A stretch of 5,909 nucleotides of DNA from Caldifarciminota bacterium (GTDB taxonomy: Bacteria > Hydrothermota > 32-111 > QNBC01): contig JAGLYS010000201.1 in assembly GCA_023132105.1 (NCBI GenBank), positions 1-5,909 on the forward strand, written 5' to 3'. Under the pieces are notes generated by a model. The model was not told the origin of the DNA. It ran no database searches and was given only the letters and a program-made list of their open reading frames with translations. How positions within the stretch are numbered: position 1 is the stretch's first letter; the number at the start of each line of letters is the position of its first letter. The position numbers and the translations under genes were made by a program. This document shows positions 1 to 5,909 of this stretch, piece by piece.

Positions 1-1631
1 AAAATTACATTCTGTATTTTTACTTTGTCACCTTTTATAATACAAGGACTTTTATCAAGTGAAATTTTCAATTCTATTTCATCACCTATTATCTGTTCAA
101 GCATTTCATGTTCCTCTCTTATCAACTTATTTATATCAAAAATACTTGTTTCCAATTTTTGCTTTCTGCTAAAAACCATCAGATCCCCTATTAATCTTTT
201 AGCCTTTAGTCCTGTATTTTTAATTATATTTGCATAATTCTTAACCTTTGATTCTTCAAATGATTTTCTAAGAATCAAATCGGAATATCCTACTACTCCG
301 GTTAATAAGTTATTAAAATCATGCGCGATACCGTTTGATAATTTTCCAAGTGCCTCCATCTTGTTCGCTTGATATACCTGTCTTTGTAATTTATTGAATT
401 CAGTAAGATCTCTGGAGAATATCCAGAATGAAGAAACACATTTATCTTTTAATATCGGAATTGTATTTATTTCAAGATTCAATCTCTGTTTGGTTTTTGT
501 AATAAATACAAATTCATTTTGCTTACTCGGTTTTCCTGTTGCCAATATGTTATCTATCACCTTTTTGAATTCACCTCTATACTCTTCTACAATCAGATTA
601 TATATATTTTCCCCTTCAATTTCTTCCTCTCTATACTCTGTTATTCTTAAAAATGCCTCATTTGCACTTATTATATTACCATTAATGCCTAACGAACAAA
701 TTGCATCAGGATTGTTTTTAATAATCTCATTTTTTTCATATTGTGATGTATCAAGAACTTTATACATTTCATAGATTTCTTTTGTTGCCTTCTTATGAAG
801 AGCAATTCTATCCATAAGCAAATATGTAAATAATGTCAGTGATAATGATAATACAATCCCCATTATAAAAACCAAATTGATAAAAATATTACTATAGGAT
901 CTATTGTATTGCTTTGTAATATGAAGTTTGAAAATATTATCATGAAGTTTAAATATTGTCCCCTGATTCTTCTCCAATGATTCATTAAGTTGATGTTTAC
1001 TATTACAGTATAACAAATTATCACCTTGTAATACATAAATATTATATATTTTACTCATATTTTCATTGATAGAAGTTCCAATAAATTTTTCTATATTAAA
1101 AACAGCATTTACATAACCGCTGAATTTTTTATTAATATATAATGGCGAATCCATAATAATTCCATATCCACCCTGTTGAAGATTAATAACGGATGATATA
1201 TTAATATCCTGGCTTTTTTCACTCTTAAGAAATATTCTTCTAAATTCAATATCGGAATGTTTATGTAGATCTATATTCAATGCTTTTTCATTCCCTGCTA
1301 AAGGATGTACATATTTTATTATACCACTTTTATTGATCCAATTTATAGCTTGAAACCCTTCATAATTCTTATAGTATAATTTTGCATTTTCAATAAAGTA
1401 CTTTTTATTAAATTCTTCAAGTAGACTTAATTGGTTTGTAAGTTGTTTAATAGCAGTGATTCTGATTTTAAAACAGTCTTCTATTTTTAATGCTGTTTGT
1501 TCCTCTATAATCGAAATTTCAGTAATACTTATTCTTTTGTTTAAATCATTATATGATGTCCATGCCCAGATTATTATACCAATAAAAATAATGCCGATAA
1601 ACACCGGAATGGACTTTCTATACTTCTCCAT
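1..1631 (-). CDS. CHASE-PAS sensor histidine kinase, 3' end cut by window edge
   Basis: This is a membrane-bound sensor kinase, open for 543 codons from ATG at 1631 to the left edge. One transmembrane helix lies at about residues 7-23 and a second at about 249-272, leaving about 225 residues outside the membrane. That part carries CHASE-domain hallmarks: FQAINWINKSG, then HPLAGNE at 109-115, then LQQGGYGIIMDSPLY beginning near 151. A PAS domain follows at about 300-415 (NNPDAICSLGINGNII at its start, RDLTE at its end). The H-box is GKLSNGIAHDFNNLL with phospho-acceptor His437, the AHDFNN type often found in hybrid kinases. The window ends at the beginning of the ATP-binding N-box, so the catalytic domain and any receiver domain are out of view. 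A TAA four codons upstream in frame fixes 1631 as the first possible ATG, and the start directly precedes the first membrane helix. CHASE domains sense small extracellular ligands, but the ligand here cannot be told. No partner response regulator is visible. Confidence 0.93.
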   Translation of the reverse strand, partial: MEKYRKSIPVFIGIIFIGIIIWAWTSYNDLNKRISITEISIIEEQTALKIEDCFKIRITAIKQLTNQLSLLEEFNKKYFIENAKLYYKNYEGFQAINWINKSGIIKYVHPLAGNEKALNIDLHKHSDIEFRRIFLKSEKSQDINISSVINLQQGGYGIIMDSPLYINKKFSGYVNAVFNIEKFIGTSINENMSKIYNIYVLQGDNLLYCNSKHQLNESLEKNQGTIFKLHDNIFKLHITKQYNRSYSNIFINLVFIMGIVLSLSLTLFTYLLMDRIALHKKATKEIYEMYKVLDTSQYEKNEIIKNNPDAICSLGINGNIISANEAFLRITEYREEEIEGENIYNLIVEEYRGEFKKVIDNILATGKPSKQNEFVFITKTKQRLNLEINTIPILKDKCVSSFWIFSRDLTEFNKLQRQVYQANKMEALGKLSNGIAHDFNNLLTGVVGYSDLILRKSFEESKVKNYANIIKNTGLKAKRLIGDLMVFSRKQKLETSIFDINKLIREEHEMLEQIIGDEIELKISLDKSPCIIKGDKVKIQNVI

Positions 1632-1637
1632 ATTTCT

Positions 1638-1666
1638 ATTTTATTATGATTAATATTTAATGTCAA
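1638..1666 (-). promoter_or_regulatory. Sigma-A/sigma-70-type promoter of the sensor kinase
   Basis: On the minus strand a perfect -35 box TTGACA (1661-1666) is followed by exactly 17 bases and a -10 box TAAAAT (1638-1643), one mismatch from TATAAT. Only six bases (AGAAAT) separate the -10 box from the ATG at 1631, so transcription should start at or within a base or two of the start codon. No Shine-Dalgarno sequence lies between. This gives the kinase its own promoter, separate from the upstream operon, and suggests a leaderless or nearly leaderless mRNA. The boxes are seen directly; the start point is inferred from usual spacing. Confidence 0.72.
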
Positions 1667-1704
1667 ACGATTATTTGAAATGAGAAATTTATAATCCTGG
1701 AATA

Positions 1705-1731
1705 GGTTAACTATTGATGGTGAAGAACCAT
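1705..1731 (-). other. Possible solo ISL3-like transposon end with small hairpin
   Basis: Read on the minus strand from 1729, the sequence begins GGTTCTTCACCATCAATAG. ISL3-family insertion sequences typically have terminal inverted repeats starting GGCTCTT or GGTTCTT, so this could be one end of such an element. No second inverted copy and no transposase gene occur in the window, so at most it is a relic or a solo end. The same stretch holds a perfect five-base-pair hairpin, ATGGT (1717-1721) and ACCAT (1727-1731) around a five-base loop. The hairpin lies 8 bases past the nfo stop codon, but has no T-run on either side, so it is a poor intrinsic terminator. The match is to a remembered family pattern only. 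Confidence 0.25.
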
Positions 1732-1739
1732 AGAAATCT

Positions 1740-2582
1740 TTATTTAATTAATCCTTTCAAGATTTCAAGATTCTTTTTATAGTATTTTTCTCCACCTGGT
1801 GTTTCAAGTATCATTGGTATATTGGCAAAATCACTGTCATTACACAAAACCTCAAACAGTTTAATGCCTATATTGCCAGCACCAATATTCTCATGCCTGT
1901 CAACCCTTGATAGATATTCGCTCTTACAATCATTGATATGAAAAGCCTCTATTTTATCTGTCCCGACAATAGTATCAAATTCATCAAGTACTTTTTTGTA
2001 CCCTTTCTCTGTCCTTATATCATATCCAGCAGCGAATATATGGCATGTGTCAATACAAATACCTATTGAACTTTTACATTTTACCGAATCTATTATATCT
2101 CTCAAATGCTCAAACCTGTACCCTATATTGGTTCCCTGTCCAGCAGTTGTCTCAATCAATAATTTTATGTTAGGATTCTCCATCTCTTCAATTATAATAT
2201 TAAGGTTTTCCGCAATCTTAGATATGCAATATCCCTCCCCTTTTCCCATATGAGCCCCCGGATGGAATATAAGCCCGTTTAAACCCAACAATTTACATCT
2301 ATATATCTCATCCTTGAATGATTTAATTGATTTCATTGATTTATTTTTATCCGGGCTTCCAAGATTAATCAAATAACTATCATGAGATAGAATCATATCT
2401 ATTCCGGATTTTTCCCAATCTAGTTTGAATAACTCAATATCCTTATCTTCAAGCTTCCTTGCTTTCCATCTCATCTGATTTTTTGTAAATATCTGTATTG
2501 ACTTACATTTTAATTTTTCCCCATTCTCTATAGCATTGTATATCCCCCCTGATGTGCTTACATGAGCGCCTAAAAGACCCAT
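1740..2582 (-). CDS. nfo: Endonuclease IV (AP endonuclease, deoxyribonuclease IV)
   Basis: Nfo cuts the DNA backbone 5' to abasic sites and removes blocked 3' ends during base-excision repair, using a three-zinc centre in a TIM barrel. The 280-residue length is normal for the family. All nine expected metal ligands are present: His67 (in SHDSYLINLG), His107 (FHPGAH), Glu144 (IETTAGQG), Asp178 and His181 (IDTCH), His215 (AFHINDCK), Asp228 and His230 (VDRHENIG) and Glu260 (ILETPGG). The N-terminus begins GAHVSTSGG, as in the family. The ATG shares one base with the dprA stop codon (TAATG) and has a good AGGAG six bases upstream, so it is the last gene of the operon and translationally linked to dprA. 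The enzyme should be active. I see no convincing terminator after it. Confidence 0.97.
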   Translation of the reverse strand: MGLLGAHVSTSGGIYNAIENGEKLKCKSIQIFTKNQMRWKARKLEDKDIELFKLDWEKSGIDMILSHDSYLINLGSPDKNKSMKSIKSFKDEIYRCKLLGLNGLIFHPGAHMGKGEGYCISKIAENLNIIIEEMENPNIKLLIETTAGQGTNIGYRFEHLRDIIDSVKCKSSIGICIDTCHIFAAGYDIRTEKGYKKVLDEFDTIVGTDKIEAFHINDCKSEYLSRVDRHENIGAGNIGIKLFEVLCNDSDFANIPMILETPGGEKYYKKNLEILKGLIK

Positions 2583-3655
2583 TATATTCTCCTGAAATAG
2601 TTCCCCGGCAATTTTTTAATTAATTCTTTCATCTCAAGTTGAATAGCAATTGAAGAAAGCTCAGAGATAGACAATCCGGTCTTTTCTAACAATTCATCGA
2701 AATGAACCGGCATTGATTTGATTTTATTATATATAATTTTAAGATCACCTTTAAGTTCTTTATTTTTATTACTTATTTCTTTTATACTTTTCTCTAAAGG
2801 AATTCCAAGATATTCTATTATATCATTTGGGGATATTACCGGAATTGCCCCCTCTTTTATTAAAAGATCCGTCCCCTGGCTGGTTATTCTGTTAATATCA
2901 CCAGGAATCGCAAATACATCTATACCATAATCAAGTGCCCACTTTACTGTTTTGAATGTACCGCTCTTATAAGCTGCCTCAACAACCAGGACTCCATTCG
3001 AAAGACCTGCAATTATTCTGTTTCTAAATGGGAAATTTTGCTTAAATGGACCTGTTCCTGGTGGAAATTCACTTATTACACATCCTTTTTCAATAATTTC
3101 TTTGTAAATACTACGATTAGATGCCGGATAAATTACATCAATTCCTGTTCCAAGTACAGCTACCGTCTTCCCACTGCTCTTTAACGCCCCCTCATGTGAA
3201 TATCTATCGATCCCAAGTGCCATACCACTAACGACAACAATACCCATATTTGACAATGCTTTCCCAAATTCCTCTGCAATCTTCTTGCCATAATAAGAAC
3301 ATTGTCTGCTACCTACCATTGCAATGCTCTTATTTTCCAGGATAGAAATATCTCCCCTTGTAAATATCAAGGGAGGAAATGGTTTATAGTTTAGCAATCT
3401 TTTAGGATATTCTTTATCCTTATATGTTATTGTTTTAACATTAAGCTTCTTTAACCTATCTATATTATCTTGATTAATTTCTCTTCTTCTTATCATATTA
3501 ATTGTTTTATCTCGAATACCTAAAGTTTTACTAAGGAATGATATCTCTACATTATTGATATCTGAAAATGAAGAAAAATTCTCCATTAGGTTGAAAATTT
3601 CTCTTTCGGAAATATCTTTTATTAATGACAGATGTAATGGAAACTCATTATTCAT
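2582..3655 (-). CDS. dprA: DNA-processing protein DprA (Smf)
   Basis: DprA binds incoming single-stranded DNA and loads RecA during natural transformation; it is also widespread in bacteria not known to be competent. With the ATG at 3655 the protein has 357 residues. An N-terminal helical (SAM/HhH-like) region spans about 1-65, the Rossmann-like core about 75-285, and a winged-helix domain about 300-357 (GDLKIIYNKIKSMPVHFDEL at its start). Core motifs are VGSRQCSYYG (114-123), SGMALGIDRYSHEGAL (143-158), LGTGIDVIYP (168-177), FPFRNRIIAGLS (208-219) and IPGD (250-253). The frame stays open upstream to a TTG at 3691, but that would overlap obgE by 44 bases within conserved Obg sequence. The ATG at 3655 overlaps it by only 8 and fits the family's N-terminus (NEFPLHLSLIKDI). 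No Shine-Dalgarno precedes it, so coupling to obgE is likely. No other competence gene is in view, so a role in transformation is not shown. Confidence 0.95.
   Translation of the reverse strand: MNNEFPLHLSLIKDISEREIFNLMENFSSFSDINNVEISFLSKTLGIRDKTINMIRRREINQDNIDRLKKLNVKTITYKDKEYPKRLLNYKPFPPLIFTRGDISILENKSIAMVGSRQCSYYGKKIAEEFGKALSNMGIVVVSGMALGIDRYSHEGALKSSGKTVAVLGTGIDVIYPASNRSIYKEIIEKGCVISEFPPGTGPFKQNFPFRNRIIAGLSNGVLVVEAAYKSGTFKTVKWALDYGIDVFAIPGDINRITSQGTDLLIKEGAIPVISPNDIIEYLGIPLEKSIKEISNKNKELKGDLKIIYNKIKSMPVHFDELLEKTGLSISELSSIAIQLEMKELIKKLPGNYFRRI
2589..2593 (-). promoter_or_regulatory. Ribosome binding site of nfo
   Basis: AGGAG on the minus strand, six bases before the nfo ATG at 2582 and inside the last codons of dprA. 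It supports the chosen nfo start and independent initiation in addition to coupling through the TAATG overlap. Confidence 0.8.
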
Positions 3656-4625
3656 ATAGTGAATTTTTAATATCTTTAATGATATTCCCAATCCCTTCTT
3701 TATTTTTTGCAGACATTAAGTAGCACTTGTCACTGAATTTAGACAATGCTTCCTCAACTATTGCTTTATCTACCAAATCTATTTTATTAAGAGCGATTAG
3801 TCTTTCTTTTTTTAATAATTGCCTGTCATAAAGTGATATTTCCATTAGCAAATGGTTATAATCATCAAAAGGATTTGCTTTTGAAATATCAACAATAAAA
3901 AGCAGGAATTTCGTACGGGATATATGTCTTAAGAAATTAAGACCTAACCCTTTCCCCTGATGAGCACCTTCAATTATACCGGGGATATCTGCAAATGTAA
4001 TATTTATCTTATCATCTGTGTATATTCCCAGATTAGGAATCAGTGTAGTAAATTCATAATCTGCTATTTTAGGGTGAGCACCTGATACTGCGGTTAAGAA
4101 GGTAGATTTGCCAGCGTTTGGATATCCGACAAGACCAACATCGGCAATCATCATTAATTCAAGCTCAAGCACTTTTTCTTCACCTGGTTTTCCATCCTCG
4201 GCATATAAAGGCATCTGCCTTACGGAAGATTTAAAATGAGTATTGCCTCTTCCCCCTTTTCCCCCATATAAAGCAATTCTCTTTTCATCATGCTTTAAGA
4301 CATCGAATAGCATAACATTTAATTCTTTATCATAGATCCTTGTACCCATGGGGACTTCGATACATATAGATTTGCCATCTTTACCATGCTTGTTATTCCC
4401 CGAGCCATTCCCACCATCTTCACCCTTAAATCTTCTAATATATTTGAAATCTCTAAGTGTGGCTAAATTACTATTTCCAACTATTACAACATCCCCTCCT
4501 TTCCCTCCATCGCCACCATCAGGCCCGCCTTTTGGTTCATATTTCTCCCTATGCATATGAACAACGCCATTCCCACCTTTGCCGGAAATAACCTTGATCA
4601 CCGCTTTATCTATAAACTTATTCAC
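3648..4625 (-). CDS. obgE: Obg/CgtA GTPase, short form without OCT domain
   Basis: Obg is an essential, slow GTPase that binds the large ribosomal subunit and links ribosome assembly to nutrient and (p)ppGpp status. The glycine-rich Obg fold covers residues 1-158 (KVISGKGGNGVVHMHREKY, then repeated GG motifs, KGGRGNTHF at 123-131). The GTPase domain follows: P-loop GYPNAGKST 167-175, switch I EFTTLIPNLG 191-200, G3 DIPG 213-216, G4 NKID 280-283 and G5 SAK 305-307. The protein ends at residue 325, directly after the G domain, so the C-terminal OCT domain typical of Firmicutes is absent. Because dprA begins within the last codons, this is not a frameshift loss. The start is a GTG at 4625, overlapping the aminotransferase end by 8 bases, with AAGGA five bases upstream. 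All nucleotide-binding motifs are intact. Confidence 0.97.
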   Translation of the reverse strand: MNKFIDKAVIKVISGKGGNGVVHMHREKYEPKGGPDGGDGGKGGDVVIVGNSNLATLRDFKYIRRFKGEDGGNGSGNNKHGKDGKSICIEVPMGTRIYDKELNVMLFDVLKHDEKRIALYGGKGGRGNTHFKSSVRQMPLYAEDGKPGEEKVLELELMMIADVGLVGYPNAGKSTFLTAVSGAHPKIADYEFTTLIPNLGIYTDDKINITFADIPGIIEGAHQGKGLGLNFLRHISRTKFLLFIVDISKANPFDDYNHLLMEISLYDRQLLKKERLIALNKIDLVDKAIVEEALSKFSDKCYLMSAKNKEGIGNIIKDIKNSLYE

Positions 4626-5811
4626 TTAAATCCTTAATAATATAATCAAATTTCATAATTGCCCTTTCGATATCCTTAGTTGATATAGCATAACTTATTC
4701 TTATATATTTATCATTCCCAAATGCTTTGCCAGGAGTAACTGCAATATTAGCTTTTTCTAATAAATATTTAGCAAATGAAACGGAATCATTTATTCCATT
4801 TTTTCCATAGAAGTTATCAACTTTAATAAAATAATAAAATGCTCCAAGCGGTTCGACATAACTGATACTGTCGATTTTATCAAGATACTCCTTAAGATAA
4901 ATCCTTCGCTTATTAAATGTATTATGCATTTCCTCTACTTCAGGAGAATTGCTTGATATAGCTGCCAGAGCCGCTGCCTGGCCAATAGAAGAAGGACAGG
5001 ATGTGGAATGTCCTTGTAGTTTTATACACTGTTGAATTATTTCCTTAGGGCCGGCTGCATAACCTATTCTCCAGCCAGTCATTGCGTATGCTTTGGAAAA
5101 ACCGTTTACGACAATAGTTCTCTCCTTTATATCTTCCCCAAGTGATGCAATACTAATATGTTTTACGCCGTTATATGTGACTTTTTCATATATTTCATCA
5201 GATATACATAACAGATTATGTTTTACGATTACCTCTGAAAGCTCTTTTAATGTTTTCTCATCATATACAACACCTGTCGGATTATTGGGTGAATTAATAA
5301 GGACTATCTTTGTTCTTTCTGTTATATTCCTTTCAAGTTCTTCAGCAGAAAGCATAAATTTATTTTTTTCCGTTTTAATTATTACGGGTTTTCCATCCGA
5401 TAATTTGACCATTTCGGGGTAACTTACCCAATATGGGGAAGGTATTATAACTTCATCACCACTATCTATCGTTGATTCGACAACATTATAAATTGACTGT
5501 TTTGCACCTGTAGATACAATTATATCGGATATATCATAATCCAAATTATTGTCTTGTTTTAATTTCTGTACAATGGCTTTTCTCAATTGAGGAATACCTG
5601 CAGTCTGTGTATAATGTGTAAATCCATTATTAATGGCATTAATTGCCTCTTTTCTGATATATTCCGGTGTGATATAATCAGGTTCCCCTGCAGAAAGTAT
5701 AATTACATCTTCCCCCGCATTTTTCATATCAAGTGCCTGACTAGTTATCATTAATGTAATCGATGGTTCTACCGAAAGCATCCTCTTTGAGGTTAATTTA
5801 AAATTTCTCAT
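4618..5811 (-). CDS. aspB: Pyridoxal-phosphate aminotransferase, aspartate aminotransferase type
   Basis: This is a cytosolic fold-type-I, class I/II PLP enzyme. It most likely moves the amino group between aspartate and 2-oxoglutarate, linking oxaloacetate to amino-acid synthesis. Visible motifs are SAGEPD (40-45), THYTQTAG (65-72), SPYW (125-128), NSPNNPTG (173-180, with the cofactor-contacting Asn), DEIYE (205-209), and FSKAYAMTGWRIGY (238-251), with Schiff-base Lys240. Arg371 in YIRISYA is the expected carboxylate-binding arginine. The N-terminal VEPSITLMITSQA and TGAKQ with Lys104 match the Thermus/Bacillus AspB-type (subgroup 1-gamma/1b) enzymes, where this lysine helps choose acidic substrates. 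Members of this subgroup sometimes also use prephenate, so the exact substrate is not certain. At 397 residues it is full length. The ATG has AGGAG five bases upstream and lies 11 bases after the preceding gene. Its stop overlaps obgE. Confidence 0.93.
   Translation of the reverse strand: MRNFKLTSKRMLSVEPSITLMITSQALDMKNAGEDVIILSAGEPDYITPEYIRKEAINAINNGFTHYTQTAGIPQLRKAIVQKLKQDNNLDYDISDIIVSTGAKQSIYNVVESTIDSGDEVIIPSPYWVSYPEMVKLSDGKPVIIKTEKNKFMLSAEELERNITERTKIVLINSPNNPTGVVYDEKTLKELSEVIVKHNLLCISDEIYEKVTYNGVKHISIASLGEDIKERTIVVNGFSKAYAMTGWRIGYAAGPKEIIQQCIKLQGHSTSCPSSIGQAAALAAISSNSPEVEEMHNTFNKRRIYLKEYLDKIDSISYVEPLGAFYYFIKVDNFYGKNGINDSVSFAKYLLEKANIAVTPGKAFGNDKYIRISYAISTKDIERAIMKFDYIIKDLSE
4631..4635 (-). 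promoter_or_regulatory. Ribosome binding site of obgE
   Basis: AAGGA on the minus strand, five bases before a GTG start codon at 4625 and within the last codons of the aminotransferase. It supports the GTG start despite the non-ATG codon. Confidence 0.7.
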
Positions 5812-5816
5812 AACTG

Positions 5817-5821
5817 CTCCT
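5817..5821 (-). promoter_or_regulatory. Ribosome binding site of the aminotransferase gene
   Basis: AGGAG on the minus strand, five bases before the ATG at 5811, in the 11-base gap after the upstream stop codon. It decides the aminotransferase start and, with so short a gap, suggests cotranscription with the upstream gene. Confidence 0.8.
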
Positions 5822-5822
5822 A

Positions 5823-5909
5823 CTAATCGTGATTAAGGTACCAATCAATAGTCCTTTTTAAACCTAAATCAATGTTTGTTAATTCTGACAAATTAAAATA
5901 TCTTCCAAG
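5823..5909 (-). CDS. Probable NAD-dependent nucleotide-sugar epimerase/dehydratase, C-terminal 28 residues only
   Basis: A frame open from the right edge ends at TAG (5823-5825) and gives 28 residues, closing with LTNIDLGLKRTIDWYLNHD. This pattern, a short helix start followed by (D/E)xGLKRTIDWY and a charged tail, is the usual C-terminus of extended short-chain dehydrogenases such as GDP-fucose synthase, UDP-glucose 4-epimerase or dTDP-glucose dehydratase. The catalytic Tyr-x-x-x-Lys and NAD-binding parts lie outside the window, so the exact sugar substrate cannot be stated. It is on the same strand as the aminotransferase and only 11 bases upstream, so it is probably in the same transcript. 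Confidence 0.55.
   Translation of the reverse strand, partial: LGRYFNLSELTNIDLGLKRTIDWYLNHD

Noticed and set aside
394..774. Plus-strand open frame of 126 codons
   Set aside because: It lies antisense to the PAS region of the sensor kinase, whose minus-strand frame is continuous and carries recognisable domains. The plus-strand product has no recognisable motif.
1456..1653. Plus-strand open frame of 65 codons with hydrophobic stretches
   Set aside because: It is antisense to the first membrane helix of the kinase and to its promoter; hydrophobicity on both strands is expected in AT-rich membrane-gene sequence.
1711..1733. Intrinsic terminator after nfo
   Set aside because: The hairpin stem is only five perfect base pairs with weak flanking pairs and no T-run follows on either strand.
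3656..3691. Upstream TTG start for dprA, adding 12 residues
   Set aside because: It would lie deep inside conserved obgE sequence, with a purine run too close to the codon to be a good ribosome site; family N-termini fit the ATG at 3655 better.
4380..4570. G-rich, repeat-like stretch on the minus strand
   Set aside because: It encodes the conserved glycine-rich Obg fold, so the repetition is explained by the protein.
5093..5422. Plus-strand open frame of 109 codons
   Set aside because: It is antisense to the catalytic core of the aminotransferase, including Lys240, and no ribosome binding site or family pattern supports it.

Overview
The window is an AT-rich bacterial segment (roughly one third G+C by eye) in which every supported gene lies on the minus strand. 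Read in the direction of transcription, from the right edge to the left, the order is: the last 28 codons of a probable nucleotide-sugar epimerase/dehydratase; a fold-type-I aminotransferase of the aspartate aminotransferase class; the Obg GTPase; DprA; endonuclease IV (Nfo); a 108-base gap; and a sensor histidine kinase that runs off the left edge. No RNA gene, CRISPR array, complete insertion sequence or prophage gene was seen.

Positions 1740-5909 look like one compact operon. The spacings are 11 bases (epimerase to aminotransferase), an 8-base overlap (aminotransferase to obgE), an 8-base overlap (obgE to dprA, if dprA starts at its internal ATG) and a 1-base TAATG overlap (dprA to nfo). 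Shine-Dalgarno-like sequences precede the aminotransferase, obgE and nfo but not dprA, so dprA is probably translated by coupling to obgE. No internal promoter is evident, so the operon promoter should lie beyond the right edge. The products are mostly housekeeping: amino-acid transamination, ribosome/GTP-linked growth control, single-strand DNA handling in recombination, and base-excision repair of abasic sites.

Positions 1-1631 hold a membrane sensor kinase with an extracytoplasmic CHASE domain, a PAS domain and an AHDFNN-type H-box. It has no stop codon inside the window, so it is easily missed as an open frame. A near-consensus sigma-A-type promoter (TTGACA, 17 bases, TAAAAT) sits so close to its ATG that the transcript may be leaderless. 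Just upstream of that promoter is a sequence starting GGTTCTTC that resembles an ISL3-family transposon end, but only one end is present.

The taxonomic source is uncertain. Low G+C and the gene set would fit Clostridia, but the 325-residue Obg has no C-terminal OCT domain, which is unlike most Firmicutes and leaves other low-G+C anaerobic lineages open. I do not see a clearly new multi-gene system; the most useful second-look items are the kinase start/promoter arrangement, the solo ISL3-like end, the short Obg and the repeated RTGAATAA junctions.
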